Shown: positions 1-10,217, counted from the stretch's first letter. The stretch: DNA of 64,000 nucleotides from Prochlorococcus marinus str. MIT 0917 (GCF_027359575.1 NZ_CP114784.1:1859819-1923818), one strand, 5' to 3'. The notes: generated by a model from the letters alone, not told the origin. Numbers and translations: made by a program.

Positions 1-130
1 TAAAATATACATTTATTAGGTTAAAAATTAAGTAAAGCATGTTTTTTGTTGAAATTTTTCTAAATTATTTGCCAGAACTTCATTTGTATTTACTTCGTTG
101 ATTTACCATGTAAGAACATAAAAAAATACT

Positions 131-718
131 ATGGCTAACCTTGACCAAGCACCTAGCAGAATAATGCCTAATCTGCTTCATGTCTTACCTGCGTTTGCCA
201 ATGAATCTGAACATAGAGTCAATACAATTGTTGAGTTGAATTCAAATACAATAAATAAATATGAGCTCATTACTGAAACAGGACATTTAAAGCTTGATCG
301 AGTTGGATATTCTTCCCTCGCCTACCCGTTCGCTTATGGATGTCTTCCACGTACATGGGATGAAGACGGCGATCCATTAGATATCGAAATTGTTAATGTT
401 ACAGAGCCGTTAGTCCCCGGTTCAATTGTTGAAGCAAGGATTATAGGAATAATGACCTTTGATGATGGAGGTGAAGTTGACGACAAAGTTATTGGCGTAA
501 TAGCTGATGATAAGAGGATGGATCACATAAAAAGCTTTGAACAATTAGGAAAACACTGGATTAAGGAAACAACTTATTATTGGGAGCATTATAAAGATCT
601 TAAAAAACCAGGAACTTGTACTGTAAATGGTTTCTTTGGTGTTGAAAAAGCAGTTGAGATTATCAAATCCTGCGAGAAGCGTTACTTATCTGAAATAGAC
701 CCTAATTTAATTAATTAA
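131..718 (+). CDS. ppa: Inorganic pyrophosphatase, family I (first of two)
   Basis: Soluble family I inorganic diphosphatase of 195 residues, hydrolysing PPi to drive biosynthesis in the cytosol. The metal-binding signature DEDGDPLDIEIV is intact, followed by an acidic FDDGGEVDDK segment and the conserved WEHYKDL near the C-terminus, so all expected acidic ligands appear present. It has a roughly 30-residue N-terminal lead before the core, longer than the paralogue at 15919-16440. ATG start; the AT-rich 130 bases upstream show no other gene. It converges on hemC. Family assignment is firm; why two copies are kept is unknown. Confidence 0.9.
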   Translation: MANLDQAPSRIMPNLLHVLPAFANESEHRVNTIVELNSNTINKYELITETGHLKLDRVGYSSLAYPFAYGCLPRTWDEDGDPLDIEIVNVTEPLVPGSIVEARIIGIMTFDDGGEVDDKVIGVIADDKRMDHIKSFEQLGKHWIKETTYYWEHYKDLKKPGTCTVNGFFGVEKAVEIIKSCEKRYLSEIDPNLIN

Positions 719-732
719 ACTGCTTGAATGAT

Positions 733-1680
733 TTAGGCCCTTGCAGACTTGAAAATCTCTTCTAATATTTCTCCTGCACCACGGCCTTTTAATTCATTGG
801 CTAAGTCTATTCCTATTTCCTCTGCAGAGCTTACCGATCCTTTCTTTATATCTCTAATTAATCTTTTACCATCTAAACTTGCGACCATTCCTTCAAGAAT
901 TAATTCATCGTTGTTAATTTCAGTTCTAACGCCTATTGGAACTTGACATCCTCCTTCAAGCTCTCTGAGGAAAGACCTTTCTGCTAAACATCTTTTAGAT
1001 GTTGATTCGTGTTCAAGTGTTTTTAAAATATCTAATACCTCTTGTTGACCACTTACACATTCAATCCCAAGAGCTCCCTGTCCTACCGCATGTAGTGAAA
1101 TATCTGTTGGAATTAACTGATGTATTCGATTAGCAAAACCAAGTCTTTGCAATCCAGCAGCTGCCAAAATAAGACAGTCATATTCTCCTGAGTCAAGTTT
1201 TTCTAATCGTGTAATAACATTTCCTCTTACATCTTTGAAAACCAGATGAGGATAATGGTATCGCAATTGAGCAAGCCTTCTTAAAGAACTAGTCCCTACT
1301 ACAGAACCTTCCGGCAGAGTCTCTAGTTTGTGAATTTGATTTTTCTCATTCACGACTAACGCGTCTGAAGGATCCTCCCTTTCAGTTATGCAGCCAAGAA
1401 TTAATCCCTTTGGAAGATTGGTAGGTAAATCTTTCAATGAGTGGACCGCAATTTCGGCATGACCAACAAGCATTTGAGCTTCAAGCTCTTTAGTGAAAAG
1501 ACCTTTATCTCCTATTTTTGCTAAAGCCACATCAAGTATTTTGTCACCCTGTGTAGCCATTGCTTCGATAGTGATAGCAAGATCAGGATGTGCTTTTTGT
1601 AGTTCATCTCGTACCCAGTTCGTCTGAACCATGGCCAGCTGGCTTCGGCGAGAGGCGATGCGCAGTTGGTCTAGTGTCAT
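733..1680 (-). CDS. hemC: Hydroxymethylbilane synthase (porphobilinogen deaminase)
   Basis: Polymerises four porphobilinogen molecules into hydroxymethylbilane for heme, chlorophyll and corrinoids. The N-terminal [10 protein letters not shown] motif, the RGNVITRL stretch and the cofactor cysteine in GGCQVPIG are all present, and the length (about 315 residues) is normal. A TTG six bases upstream keeps the frame open, but the ATG at 1680 giving [10 protein letters not shown] is the more likely start. It lies downstream of rpoD on the same strand, separated by about 150 bases that hold a strong dyad. Confidence 0.95.
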   Translation of the reverse strand: MTLDQLRIASRRSQLAMVQTNWVRDELQKAHPDLAITIEAMATQGDKILDVALAKIGDKGLFTKELEAQMLVGHAEIAVHSLKDLPTNLPKGLILGCITEREDPSDALVVNEKNQIHKLETLPEGSVVGTSSLRRLAQLRYHYPHLVFKDVRGNVITRLEKLDSGEYDCLILAAAGLQRLGFANRIHQLIPTDISLHAVGQGALGIECVSGQQEVLDILKTLEHESTSKRCLAERSFLRELEGGCQVPIGVRTEINNDELILEGMVASLDGKRLIRDIKKGSVSSAEEIGIDLANELKGRGAGEILEEIFKSARA

Positions 1681-1713
1681 TAGCAAATATTTTCTATTTC
1701 TTTACCTTAAGCA

Positions 1714-1763
1714 ATCAACCTTACCAAATTAAAATTCTTAGAAAATAATTTAATAAGGTTGAT
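1714..1763 (-). promoter_or_regulatory. Long dyad between rpoD and hemC
   Basis: A perfect 10-bp inverted repeat (ATCAACCTTA at 1714-1723 with TAAGGTTGAT at 1754-1763) encloses a second 6-bp pair (AAATTA at 1727-1732 with TAATTT at 1746-1751). The RNA could form a two-step hairpin. On the minus strand it follows the rpoD stop and precedes hemC. No T-run follows, so it looks more like a processing or leader element than a simple terminator. Confidence 0.5.
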
Positions 1764-1838
1764 GTGAAATGAATTCAATCTTCTAAAAAATTATTTGTAT
1801 TTATTGCTTGGAAAAGTAAAGGTTATAATTTAATTATT

Positions 1839-3104
1839 TTAATTTAGCTTGATATATTCTTTAAGAACCCCGTTTCTATTTGGATGACGGAGTTTTCTGA
1901 GAGCCTTAGCCTCTATTTGTCTAATCCTCTCTCTCGTTACATCAAAAATTTGTCCAATTTCTTCTAGAGTTTTCATTCTTCCATCATCTAAGCCATATCG
2001 AAGTCTTAAAACATCCCTCTCCCTAGGACTTAATGTAGCTAGAACACCCTCCAAATCTTCTCTTAATAAGGTTTTTGCCACATCTTGTTCAGGATTCTCT
2101 ATATCTGCTTCAATAAAGTCACCAAGTCTAGAGTCTTCTTCTTTCCCAATAGGGGTCTCAAGAGAAATGGGGAGCTGAGCGCTTTTGGCGATGAATCTGA
2201 GTTTCTCAATCGTCATTTCCATACTTTCAGCAATTTCTTCTTCGGTTGGTTTCCTGCCAAACTCTTGACTTAAAACTTTGGTGGTTTTCTTGATCCTGGA
2301 AATTGTTTCGTATAAATGCACAGGCAAACGAATTGTTCTGCTTTGATCTGCAATTGCTCTGGTAATAGCCTGTCTGATCCACCAGGTAGCGTAAGTTGAG
2401 AATTTATATCCCTTTTCATGATCAAATTTTTCTGCTGCACGAATTAGACCAAGACTTCCTTCTTGGATTAGATCTTGAAAAGACAGCCCTCTATTCATAT
2501 ATTTCTTGGCAATTGAAACTACTAATCGAAGATTAGATTGCACCATTTTTTCTTTTGCTCGTCTGCCAAGCATCAATCGCCTGCGGAAGCGAGTTAATGG
2601 CATTTCTGCAAGAACCGCCCATTCTTTCACTGATGGGAAATGGCCATTCTCACTTTCAAACTGCGCAGCTTCTTCCTCTAATTGAAGAAGATCAGCTATC
2701 TTTCTGGCCAATTCAATTTCTTCGTCTGGCCTGAGAAGCCTTATACGACCAATTTCTTGGAGGTAAACCCTGATAGAGTCTTCTGTGTAAACACCCTTTG
2801 GTCCTATTTTTATACTTGCTAAAGCTTTAGCGGCTGCTTCTTGAGCACTCGATAGCACTGAGGCATTATCATCATCATCATCATCTAGATCGATACCTGC
2901 TTCAGTTACTTTATTGGCTTCGGCAATTAATTTATCCGCCTCTAGATCTAAATCAATTTTTAGATCATTTGAAGATTCTTGAGGAAGAGTTTGGGTTTCT
3001 TTGGTCACGTTTAATTTGGCGGCTGTTTTTTTAATTTTTTTGGAATTATTTTTAGTTTCCTGATTAAGAGAAATATTTTTAGATGTCTTTTTTTCCTTTA
3101 ACAT
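1839..3104 (-). CDS. rpoD: Principal RNA polymerase sigma factor (group 1 sigma-70)
   Basis: Housekeeping sigma factor of 421 residues. The N-terminal third is Lys/Glu-rich and contains an acidic DLDDDDDDN run. It is followed by region 1.2 ([13 protein letters not shown]), region 2 with the [10 protein letters not shown] segment that recognises -10 elements, region 3, and region 4.2 with the [20 protein letters not shown] helix-turn-helix. Intact region 1.2 and the long N-terminus favour the principal factor over a group 2 paralogue. Transcribed towards hemC. The 411 bases upstream are noncoding or hold only a doubtful short ORF. Confidence 0.93.
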   Translation of the reverse strand: MLKEKKTSKNISLNQETKNNSKKIKKTAAKLNVTKETQTLPQESSNDLKIDLDLEADKLIAEANKVTEAGIDLDDDDDDNASVLSSAQEAAAKALASIKIGPKGVYTEDSIRVYLQEIGRIRLLRPDEEIELARKIADLLQLEEEAAQFESENGHFPSVKEWAVLAEMPLTRFRRRLMLGRRAKEKMVQSNLRLVVSIAKKYMNRGLSFQDLIQEGSLGLIRAAEKFDHEKGYKFSTYATWWIRQAITRAIADQSRTIRLPVHLYETISRIKKTTKVLSQEFGRKPTEEEIAESMEMTIEKLRFIAKSAQLPISLETPIGKEEDSRLGDFIEADIENPEQDVAKTLLREDLEGVLATLSPRERDVLRLRYGLDDGRMKTLEEIGQIFDVTRERIRQIEAKALRKLRHPNRNGVLKEYIKLN

Positions 3105-3515
3105 GATTTCCCTGATGGTTTTGTGGTCTATTGAAGAGCTCAGGTTGTTACCTGAAGATTGATCGGAATCTCCTAGAGATAATATTTCAGGAAAAACTAT
3201 TTAATTTGTAATAATCCAACAGAAACACTCTAATTTGAGATTGTCCTTAATCGTGATAAATCTTGCGAAAAATCACATGACATCAATATGGACTTGAAAT
3301 TATGAAGGATGTTTTGTTGAAGAATGGAAATGTGTAAGCAAGGGAGTCAGGGGATTTCTCAGACCGGCTTATCTAAGAATTGGATTTTTCCTACTCTTGA
3401 TAAAGCTTCTAGTCTTCCCTCTGGGTGGAATTTTGCAAGTTCCACAACAGCTTTAAAGCTGTTAACTACCCAATGGTAGAAAAAATTTCTAAAGTCGGCA
3501 AGTATTAAAAAAGAT
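3105..3515. other. Divergent rpoD/priA intergenic region with overlapping short ORFs
   Basis: This region must hold the divergent promoters of rpoD and priA. Two short reading frames overlap in 3324-3520. The plus-strand frame runs from ATG 3324 to a stop at 3479 (51 codons). The minus-strand frame is open from 3520 to a stop at 3359 and reads like protein (VVELAKFHPEGRLEALSRVG) but has no ATG; its only common in-frame start is the GTG at 3445. Neither has a clear ribosome-binding site. I cannot assign a function; it could be a small conserved gene, a gene remnant or chance. Confidence 0.35.
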
Positions 3516-5759
3516 ATGAATCATTTTATATTTGATATTTGGTTACATGTAGGTCGTGAAGGACGATGTTTTTCTTATCAAGATGGAAATAATTTAGATA
3601 TTGATCTAGGCGATGTTGTGACAGTGCGCCTGAAAGGCCAACTCATGCAAGGGTTGGTAGTTAAAAAGATGAAAAAAAATATAACGAGCACACACCAAAA
3701 TATAAATAATTTTTCGCTGAATAATGTAGAAACATTGGTTCAAAAAGCAGCTATCAAAAAAGAATGGAGAGAGTGGCTAGAAGAAATTGCTCTTGATTTA
3801 TATGTAAGTGATTTTCAGATGCTTAAAACTGCGCTACCTCCTGGTTGGTTGGGAAGGTCGAAACTATTGAATAGGCCTAAAAAACTCTGGTGGGTAAAAT
3901 TGTCTAGCAATAATTATGAGGGAAAGATATCTTCTCGACAGATTGAGTTAAAGAGAAATCTTCTCTTAAATGGAGGAGGAAAATGGCAAAAGGATTTGGA
4001 GGCTGAAGGATTTTCTTCTGTATTGATTAGAAACTTTGTCTTAGTTGGTTGCGGAGAAAGAGAAAAACGTCTTTCCCTTTGTAATTCTTTTGATGATGAA
4101 GAATATAATGACAAAAAGATTTTAAAGATTGAAGATCCTCAATCTTTAACGTTAGAGCAAAAATTAGCAAAAGAAAAATATGAGTCTCTTCCAAGTGGAT
4201 CAGCTCTTTTGCTTTGGGGTGTTACTGGTTCTGGTAAGACGGAGGTATACCTACAAATTGCAGCGCTTGAGTTATCTGAAGGTAGACATTGTCTTATCCT
4301 TACACCCGAAATTGGGTTGGTACCACAATTAGTTGATCGCTTTCAAAAAAGATTTGGATTAAATGTTTTTGAATATCATAGTAATTGCTCTACTAAAGAG
4401 AAAATTGATACATGGAAGAGATCTTTAGACACTACAAAACCTAGTATTTTTATTGGTACTCGATCAGCTATTTTTCTACCATTATCCAACTTAGGATTGA
4501 TAGTTCTTGATGAAGAACACGATAGCTCTTATAAACAGGAATCCCCTATGCCTTGTTATCATGCAAGAGATTTGGCAATTAATAGGGCAAAAAAAATAGG
4601 TGCTAAAGTAATACTTGGAACAGCAACTCCATCTTTAAATGTTTGGAAAAATTTAAAACCCAATGGAAATATAGTTGTTGCGAAATTAACCCAAAGGATT
4701 TCGAATCGTAAATTACCAACGGTTAGTGTCGTAGACATGCGAGAAGAATTAGCTATTGGAAATCGAAGCTTAATTAGTAGATATCTAAAAAAACAACTTT
4801 TGAGTATAAAAGAGAGTGGAAATCAAGCTATTATTTTAGTCCCTAGACGTGGATATAGTAGTTTCTTAAGTTGCCGTAGCTGCGGAGAGGTCGTTCAATG
4901 TCCACATTGTGATGTCGCACTAACTGTACATCGTTCCAAAGAGGGTAATCAATGGTTGCGTTGTCATTGGTGTGACTTTCGTTCGAAAATTAGTGATAGA
5001 TGTGGAGAATGTGGTTCAAATGCTTTTAAACCGTTTGGAACTGGAACACAAAGAGTAATGGATCATTTAGAAAGAGAACTAGAGGGTATAAGTTTATTAA
5101 GGTTTGATAGAGATACAACTAGAGGCCGTGATGGCCATAGATTGTTGCTAGAAAGATTTGCTCATGGTGATGCCGATATTTTAGTAGGTACTCAGATGCT
5201 CTCTAAGGGTATGGATTTACCAAAAGTAACTCTTGCCGTCGTCTTAGCCGCAGATGGTTTATTGCATCGTCCTGATTTAATGGCTACTGAAGAAACGCTT
5301 CAACTATTTATGCAATTAGCTGGTCGTGCAGGACGAGGTGAGCAATCTGGAAAGGTTGTAGTGCAAACTTATTGTCCTGATCATCCAGTGATTCTTCATT
5401 TGATTGATGGGAGTTACGAAGAGTTTCTGAGAAAAGAAGATAAGACTAGAAAAGAAGCCTCGATGGTTCCATACAGTCGAGCCTGCTTATTAAGATTCTC
5501 TGGCGAATCGTCAGAGTTGACATCACATGGAGCATTTCATATTTCATCAAAAATAAAGAATGCTTGCAGTCAAAAAGGTTGGAAAATAGTCGGTCCAGCA
5601 CCTTCATTGGTTGAGAGGGTTGCAGGTAAAAGTCGTTGGCAACTTCTTTTATACGGTCCAGAATCAAGTCATATCCCACTTCCTTATGGACCTGAATTGT
5701 GGAAAGATTTACCAAAAGGAGTAACTCTTTCTATTGATCCTGATCCTCTACAATTATGA
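3516..5759 (+). CDS. priA: Primosomal replication restart helicase PriA
   Basis: Superfamily 2 DNA helicase of 747 residues that reloads the replicative helicase at stalled forks. An N-terminal DNA-binding domain (about residues 1-200) precedes Walker A GVTGSGKTEVY, the DEEHDSSYKQ Walker B motif and GTATPS. Zinc-binding cysteine pairs follow (CRSCGEVVQCPHCD, CHWCDF, CGECGS), then helicase motifs ending in QLAGRAGRG. All are intact. ATG start; divergent from rpoD and convergent with the DUF3153-like gene. Confidence 0.94.
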   Translation: MNHFIFDIWLHVGREGRCFSYQDGNNLDIDLGDVVTVRLKGQLMQGLVVKKMKKNITSTHQNINNFSLNNVETLVQKAAIKKEWREWLEEIALDLYVSDFQMLKTALPPGWLGRSKLLNRPKKLWWVKLSSNNYEGKISSRQIELKRNLLLNGGGKWQKDLEAEGFSSVLIRNFVLVGCGEREKRLSLCNSFDDEEYNDKKILKIEDPQSLTLEQKLAKEKYESLPSGSALLLWGVTGSGKTEVYLQIAALELSEGRHCLILTPEIGLVPQLVDRFQKRFGLNVFEYHSNCSTKEKIDTWKRSLDTTKPSIFIGTRSAIFLPLSNLGLIVLDEEHDSSYKQESPMPCYHARDLAINRAKKIGAKVILGTATPSLNVWKNLKPNGNIVVAKLTQRISNRKLPTVSVVDMREELAIGNRSLISRYLKKQLLSIKESGNQAIILVPRRGYSSFLSCRSCGEVVQCPHCDVALTVHRSKEGNQWLRCHWCDFRSKISDRCGECGSNAFKPFGTGTQRVMDHLERELEGISLLRFDRDTTRGRDGHRLLLERFAHGDADILVGTQMLSKGMDLPKVTLAVVLAADGLLHRPDLMATEETLQLFMQLAGRAGRGEQSGKVVVQTYCPDHPVILHLIDGSYEEFLRKEDKTRKEASMVPYSRACLLRFSGESSELTSHGAFHISSKIKNACSQKGWKIVGPAPSLVERVAGKSRWQLLLYGPESSHIPLPYGPELWKDLPKGVTLSIDPDPLQL

Positions 5760-5772
5760 GTTTATATCTTTT

Positions 5773-6864
5773 TTAAGGTGGTAGCTCAGGAAAACCGAAG
5801 CCCATTTGGAGACGAAATCTTTGAAGGGATAAGCTCAACAAAGTTAAAGCAATTATCAAGATAATTCCAACTGAAATTTGGTTCCACTTCCAATTTGAAA
5901 TCTCCAGTTGATTAATCTTTCCAATTTCAAGAGGAAAGAAAGTTAAATCTTTTTTAAAAGTAGGTTCTAGAGGTTTAGTTTTGAAATTATTTTTATTGCC
6001 AATGTCATTAATGACTATGTTTAGTTTTAATCCAGGAATTTTTGGGATTTCTCTTAAATCCAAATAAATTTTATAATTTTGACTTGTACCAATTATCCAG
6101 TTTTTGTTGTTTGTAATTATTTCAGGTTTATTTATATTGAATCCGCTAGCTTTTGACGCGGCTGAAGCTATTTGCTGAAGTAATTTGTTTGCATCTTCAA
6201 AACGAATAGTTGGTGATTCAAAATGTTGCTTATCTTCCTGATCTTGAAGTTTTAAGATACTATTTTCTTTAGTAAGATTTTCTTCAAATTCCATCTGCCA
6301 TGGAATTGATACGCCAGAATTACTATTTATATCAAGTGAAATCTTTAGTCGATCTGGACCTGTAACACTCAAATTTGTTGATATGTCAACGCAACCACTC
6401 AAAAGGAAGGTTAATAATGAAATAATTAATAAAGTTATTATTGAAAATCCAAAGTCTAGACTTTTTGTTGGACCAGTTGGAGGATGATTAATTATCTCCT
6501 TCTTCTTTTTCGTTTTTGTAAATGACGATTTAAGAGATGGCTCCATCTCTATCTTCGGGATTTCTACAGACCAGTTTGATGGTCTTGGTAAATGTGGAGC
6601 ATCAAGTATTGATAAGAGCTGTTTAGATTGTTGACGGACGCTCTCTTTTTTATTGTGGATTAATGTTTGACAAATATTGATTGCTTTTTTCTCATCACAT
6701 TTTCCCATGTAGGCAGTAATGATAAGTAGTCTAAGTTTTCCTCCTATTTCAGTCTCTGCTTGGAAATCTAGAAGTAAAGGATCAATTGTTTTTATGCAAA
6801 AATTATAGTCACCTTTTTCAAGGGCCGCTTCAGCAGCTTTTATTGCTGAAGCTATATTTGACAT
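5773..6864 (-). CDS. Membrane protein with N-terminal repeat-like region and DUF3153-like domain
   Basis: A 363-residue protein of unknown function. Residues 1-100 are helical and TPR-like. A lysine-rich linker precedes a hydrophobic segment ending in LLSGC (about residue 155), which resembles a lipobox but is internal. The extracytoplasmic part resembles cyanobacterial DUF3153 proteins. A second membrane segment (VGIILIIALTLLSLSL) lies close to the C-terminus. Its ATG abuts the argB stop codon with no spacer, so it is probably co-translated with argB. The DUF3153 label is from recall of the fold pattern and is moderately sure. Confidence 0.65.
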   Translation of the reverse strand: MSNIASAIKAAEAALEKGDYNFCIKTIDPLLLDFQAETEIGGKLRLLIITAYMGKCDEKKAINICQTLIHNKKESVRQQSKQLLSILDAPHLPRPSNWSVEIPKIEMEPSLKSSFTKTKKKKEIINHPPTGPTKSLDFGFSIITLLIISLLTFLLSGCVDISTNLSVTGPDRLKISLDINSNSGVSIPWQMEFEENLTKENSILKLQDQEDKQHFESPTIRFEDANKLLQQIASAASKASGFNINKPEIITNNKNWIIGTSQNYKIYLDLREIPKIPGLKLNIVINDIGNKNNFKTKPLEPTFKKDLTFFPLEIGKINQLEISNWKWNQISVGIILIIALTLLSLSLQRFRLQMGFGFPELPP

Positions 6865-7779
6865 TTAACCTCTACCCATAACCATTGTTCCAATACCTGC
6901 ATCAGTGAAAACTTCTAATAGAAGTGAGTGGGGAGTTCTTCCGTCAATGATATGGGCAGCATTTACACCCTGGGCAAGTGAACGTATACAACATTCAACT
7001 TTTGGTTTCATGCCTGCTTTAACTATCCCTTTATCAATTAATTCTCTAGCTTCCGATAGACGTATCTTTTCTATTAAGGAAGAAGGCTCATTTTTATTCC
7101 TTAAAATACCAGGGGTATCTGTTAGAAGGATTAATTTTTCGGCACCTAGTGCTGCCGCAAGCTCCCCAGCAACAGTATCAGCATTGATATTGTGTGATCT
7201 GCCATCAGAAGAGTTGGCTACACTAGAAATTACTGGGACGTAACCTTCTTCGAGAAGAGGGCTTAATATCTTTGTATTTACTTTTGCAACTTCTCCAACA
7301 AGACCATGACTTCCACCTCCAAGCGTTCTTGCCTCAATAAGTCCACCATCTATGCCACATAGTCCAACAGCTAATCTTCCGTGATTGTTTATTCCACTTA
7401 CAATCTGTTTATTTACTCTTCCAGCAAGAACCATTTCTACGACATCCATGGTCTTGGTATCAGTAATACGTAAACCATCAAGGAAAACTGGCTTTATTCC
7501 TAATTTTTCTAACCATTGGTTTATTTCTGGGCCCCCACCATGAACGACTACTATTTGTACGCCAACAGATGAAAGAAGAGCTAGATCTCTAAATACTGCA
7601 TTCTGAAGTGTTTTATCTGCCATGGCTGAGCCACCATATTTGATTACAATTCTTTTATTTGCAAAACGCTGAATATAAGGAAGCGCCTCACTTAAGACTG
7701 AAACTCTTATTGAATCTTTGTCCGTAAAGGGTTTATTAAAATTCTTACTTTGGTTAGCTTGTTGATTTTCTTTATTCAT
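6865..7779 (-). CDS. argB: N-acetylglutamate kinase
   Basis: Catalyses the second step of arginine synthesis, phosphorylating N-acetyl-L-glutamate; in cyanobacteria it is usually controlled by PII and arginine. The amino-acid kinase motifs are clear: IKYGGSAM near residue 45, [19 protein letters not shown], and [12 protein letters not shown] with the LLTDTPGIL nucleotide loop. The arginine-sensitive N-terminal helix ([13 protein letters not shown]) is present. Length of 304 is typical. Its start overlaps the end of the upstream DUF2854-like gene by 8 bases. Confidence 0.95.
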   Translation of the reverse strand: MNKENQQANQSKNFNKPFTDKDSIRVSVLSEALPYIQRFANKRIVIKYGGSAMADKTLQNAVFRDLALLSSVGVQIVVVHGGGPEINQWLEKLGIKPVFLDGLRITDTKTMDVVEMVLAGRVNKQIVSGINNHGRLAVGLCGIDGGLIEARTLGGGSHGLVGEVAKVNTKILSPLLEEGYVPVISSVANSSDGRSHNINADTVAGELAAALGAEKLILLTDTPGILRNKNEPSSLIEKIRLSEARELIDKGIVKAGMKPKVECCIRSLAQGVNAAHIIDGRTPHSLLLEVFTDAGIGTMVMGRG

Positions 7780-8335
7780 TTTCTTGTGGCTTTTCTTCTT
7801 GTTTTTGCGGAAGTAGGATTAAATCTAGTGCACCGGGTGTGGGACAAAATAATTCAGCGCACAAACCTTTAGCAAAGAATCTTCCTAAACGTTCTTTTTG
7901 AGCATTCCATCTTTCTAAAGATACAGCAGCCATTTCAAATCTCATTCGTATTCCATAATTACCCTCTTCAACCAACTCTTCTACTTCTAAAAGTTGGGGA
8001 GGACTGTCTATGTCCCAAAGCTTTAATACTCTTAGAGATGCTTCAAGCTGGCAAGATTGACCATAGCGCCATCTAGTCACATCTTTAACTAGTTTCCTTA
8101 GCTCTTCAGGGGCTTTGTCTCTCTCTGAAGCAAACTTAGTTACAGGAACTACTCTTAGAGCAGGCGGAACTTCAGTAGTTTTCAGTGATATACCTATTAG
8201 AAAGATAGGTACTCCATAGAAGAAAGTTGGAACACTGAGGTTTGTTGCATCAGTAAAATAGGCTGTTAGGCCTATTAGAGAAAGGGATGCTCCTCCGATA
8301 GTGATGAGGCTTGCCGGTGAAAGAAGTTTATTCAT
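7772..8335 (-). CDS. DUF2854-like membrane protein
   Basis: A 187-residue protein with two hydrophobic segments near the N-terminus (about residues 8-28 and 36-50) followed by a soluble domain rich in charged residues ([20 protein letters not shown]). It matches my memory of the DUF2854 family shared by cyanobacteria and plastids, whose function is not known. First gene of a three-gene minus-strand unit with argB and the DUF3153-like gene. Confidence 0.65.
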   Translation of the reverse strand: MNKLLSPASLITIGGASLSLIGLTAYFTDATNLSVPTFFYGVPIFLIGISLKTTEVPPALRVVPVTKFASERDKAPEELRKLVKDVTRWRYGQSCQLEASLRVLKLWDIDSPPQLLEVEELVEEGNYGIRMRFEMAAVSLERWNAQKERLGRFFAKGLCAELFCPTPGALDLILLPQKQEEKPQENE

Positions 8336-8389
8336 GAGTGTGATTTTGGCTAAAATCGTGGGCAGATGGGTTTTTCAGGAGACAGTCTC

Positions 8390-8581
8390 ATGGCCTCACA
8401 CCAAAAACAATTTTCTGAGTTAACTGAACTTGTTGAAAAATTAAACAAGGATAGAGCTTGGATCCTTGAACAATTAGATAAAGGTAGCTGGCCTGAATTT
8501 AGACCTGATCTGGCAGCTTTGGAAAGAGAATTAGGTCAACTTTTAACTAGGGCTACAGAATACATTGAAGAAAATGGTTGA
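8390..8581 (+). CDS. Small conserved cytosolic protein, unknown function
   Basis: A 63-residue protein with a coiled-coil-like helical N-terminus (FSELTELVEKLNKDRAWIL) and a conserved-looking WPEFRPDLAALERELGQLL segment. A start at 8366 is possible, but the ATG at 8390 has an AGGAG motif 9 bases upstream and gives the compact MASHQKQF N-terminus, so I prefer it. No domain recognised. It is divergent from the DUF2854-argB unit and convergent with ssb. Confidence 0.65.
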   Translation: MASHQKQFSELTELVEKLNKDRAWILEQLDKGSWPEFRPDLAALERELGQLLTRATEYIEENG

Positions 8582-8587
8582 TTTTTT

Positions 8588-9025
8588 TCAGAATGGAATG
8601 TCATCTGTATCAGGAACTAATGGTGAACTGTCCCATTTAACACCTTCGTTATTTAAAGAATTTGCAGAATCGCTTTTTATCGTTGACTGAGTTTGAGAAG
8701 GTATGGATGAAACAGCTGTTTTAGAAGAAAAAGGGTGGATTCGAGAAAGAGTAAATTCAGCTTGTTTCTCTTTAGTCCCATCCTGGCGAGGAACAGTATT
8801 CATTCTTAAGCGACCTTCTATTACTAATTTAGAATTGACTTGAACTGTGTTTTGAAGTTCTTCTGCTAATTTCCCCCAACCAACTACCTTAATTGCGCAG
8901 GGAGGGTCATCGGCACGGAGGCTGTCAAATTCAACTTCTACTTCAGCTAGCGGAGTTTTGTTGTCTTGGGTGAAACGAACTGTTGGAGCCTTCTTTACCA
9001 AAACCTCAAGCATGCAATGGTTCAT
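8588..9025 (-). CDS. ssb: Single-stranded DNA-binding protein
   Basis: A 145-residue OB-fold protein. The N-terminal 105 residues carry an SSB-like core (VEFDSLRADDPPCAIKVVGWGKLAEEL, then VIEGRLRMN), followed by a Ser/Gln-rich linker and the hallmark acidic tail DTDDIPF that recruits partner proteins. The core is divergent from E. coli SSB, as is usual for the second SSB-like proteins of cyanobacteria, so it may not be the only SSB. Start could also be the ATG four codons downstream; neither has a good ribosome-binding site. Confidence 0.8.
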   Translation of the reverse strand: MNHCMLEVLVKKAPTVRFTQDNKTPLAEVEVEFDSLRADDPPCAIKVVGWGKLAEELQNTVQVNSKLVIEGRLRMNTVPRQDGTKEKQAEFTLSRIHPFSSKTAVSSIPSQTQSTIKSDSANSLNNEGVKWDSSPLVPDTDDIPF

Positions 9026-9057
9026 TTTTTTTTCTTTAGTTATTGAGGTTTATCTTG

Positions 9058-9867
9058 ATGGATATAAGGGAAAAATGCCAGCCACATCTTTGGTTGTTAA
9101 CAGGAACAGGCGAAGGTCATGTCTTTGCTGAGTCATTATTGAAAGAAGGTTGGAAAATTACTGTTAGTGTTGTTTCGGATCGAGCCTCGATTCCATATGA
9201 AAAATTAAATTTAGAGAAAATATTAATTGGTGCCTTAATTACTGAGGAAGAGATACGCGGAGTCATATTAAACGCAAGAATTCATCAAAATGGATTTCAT
9301 TGTGTTGTTGATCTGACGCATCCCTTTGCTATGAATATCACACGATCAATCTCAAAAGTTTGTAAGGAACTAGGTCAAACTTTTATAAGGTATGAAAGAG
9401 CCATTGATAATATTTCAAATGCATTTTTAATAGAAAAATTTAGTGACTTAAGAAATTATGATCTAAAGAATAAATCTATTTTGCTCGCTGTAGGAGTAAG
9501 GCATCTTCAGGACGCCTTGATTTTTACAAGAAATTCAGGGGCGAAAGTTTATGCAAGAGTTTTAGCTAATCCAGAAAGTATAAGAAAAACACTGTCTTCA
9601 TCTATTCAAAAAACAAATTTTGCGATATTAAACCCTTCAGCTTCTAGTAATGGAAAAATTGAAAAAGCACTTGTTAGGAAATGGAATATTTCTGATGTGA
9701 TTTGTAGACAGTCAGGAGGAAGTAATGAAATCTTATGGCATCAAATTTGTTTGGGTATGAGAATTAATCTTTGGTTGTTGGAAAGGCCTACTGAATTTAA
9801 AAATATTAATTCAGTAGATAGCTATGAAAAATTAATTAAAAAATTAAAATCTATTAGTATGGAATAA
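9058..9867 (+). CDS. cobK: Precorrin-6A reductase-like corrinoid biosynthesis enzyme
   Basis: CobK/CbiJ-type NADPH-dependent reductase acting on the corrin ring in cobalamin synthesis. The N-terminal nucleotide-binding segment LLTGTGEGHVFAESLL and the VDLTHPFA motif support the assignment; 270 residues is normal. The frame extends upstream to a TTG at 9043, but the ATG at 9058 has GAGG 9 bases before it and is the better start. It is divergent from ssb and followed after 15 bases by cutA. A cobO homologue lies at 27649-28341. Confidence 0.82.
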   Translation: MDIREKCQPHLWLLTGTGEGHVFAESLLKEGWKITVSVVSDRASIPYEKLNLEKILIGALITEEEIRGVILNARIHQNGFHCVVDLTHPFAMNITRSISKVCKELGQTFIRYERAIDNISNAFLIEKFSDLRNYDLKNKSILLAVGVRHLQDALIFTRNSGAKVYARVLANPESIRKTLSSSIQKTNFAILNPSASSNGKIEKALVRKWNISDVICRQSGGSNEILWHQICLGMRINLWLLERPTEFKNINSVDSYEKLIKKLKSISME

Positions 9868-9882
9868 AAAGTATTTAAGATC

Positions 9883-10206
9883 ATGACTTTATCTGATTTT
9901 AATCAAGAAATTTATATAATTATAACTAATGAAGTCGATAAAAAAAATGCATCTAAATTAGCTAACCTACTCTTGAGGGATAAATTAATACCTTGTGTAA
10001 CTTTTAAGAATATCGAATCATGTTTTTGGTGGGAAGGAAATATAAATCAATCACAAGAAGTACAATTAATGATTAAGTGTAAAAAAGAAAATGTAAATAA
10101 CGTTTGTCATAAGATTGCTGAATGGCATAGCTACGAAATACCAGAAATAATTTATTTTCGCGTTTCAGCTAATAAAAATTACCATCATTGGGTAAATTCT
10201 ATTTGA
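9883..10206 (+). CDS. cutA: CutA1-like protein
   Basis: A 107-residue trimeric CutA1-family protein, linked historically to divalent cation tolerance though its true role is unsettled. The IIITNEVDKKNASKLANLL start, the FWWEGNINQSQEVQLMIK core and the HSYEIPEIIYFRV C-terminus match the family well. ATG start just downstream of cobK, so probably the same transcript; convergent with the PfkB-family kinase. Confidence 0.88.
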   Translation: MTLSDFNQEIYIIITNEVDKKNASKLANLLLRDKLIPCVTFKNIESCFWWEGNINQSQEVQLMIKCKKENVNNVCHKIAEWHSYEIPEIIYFRVSANKNYHHWVNSI

Positions 10207-10217
10207 GCTTTCAATCT

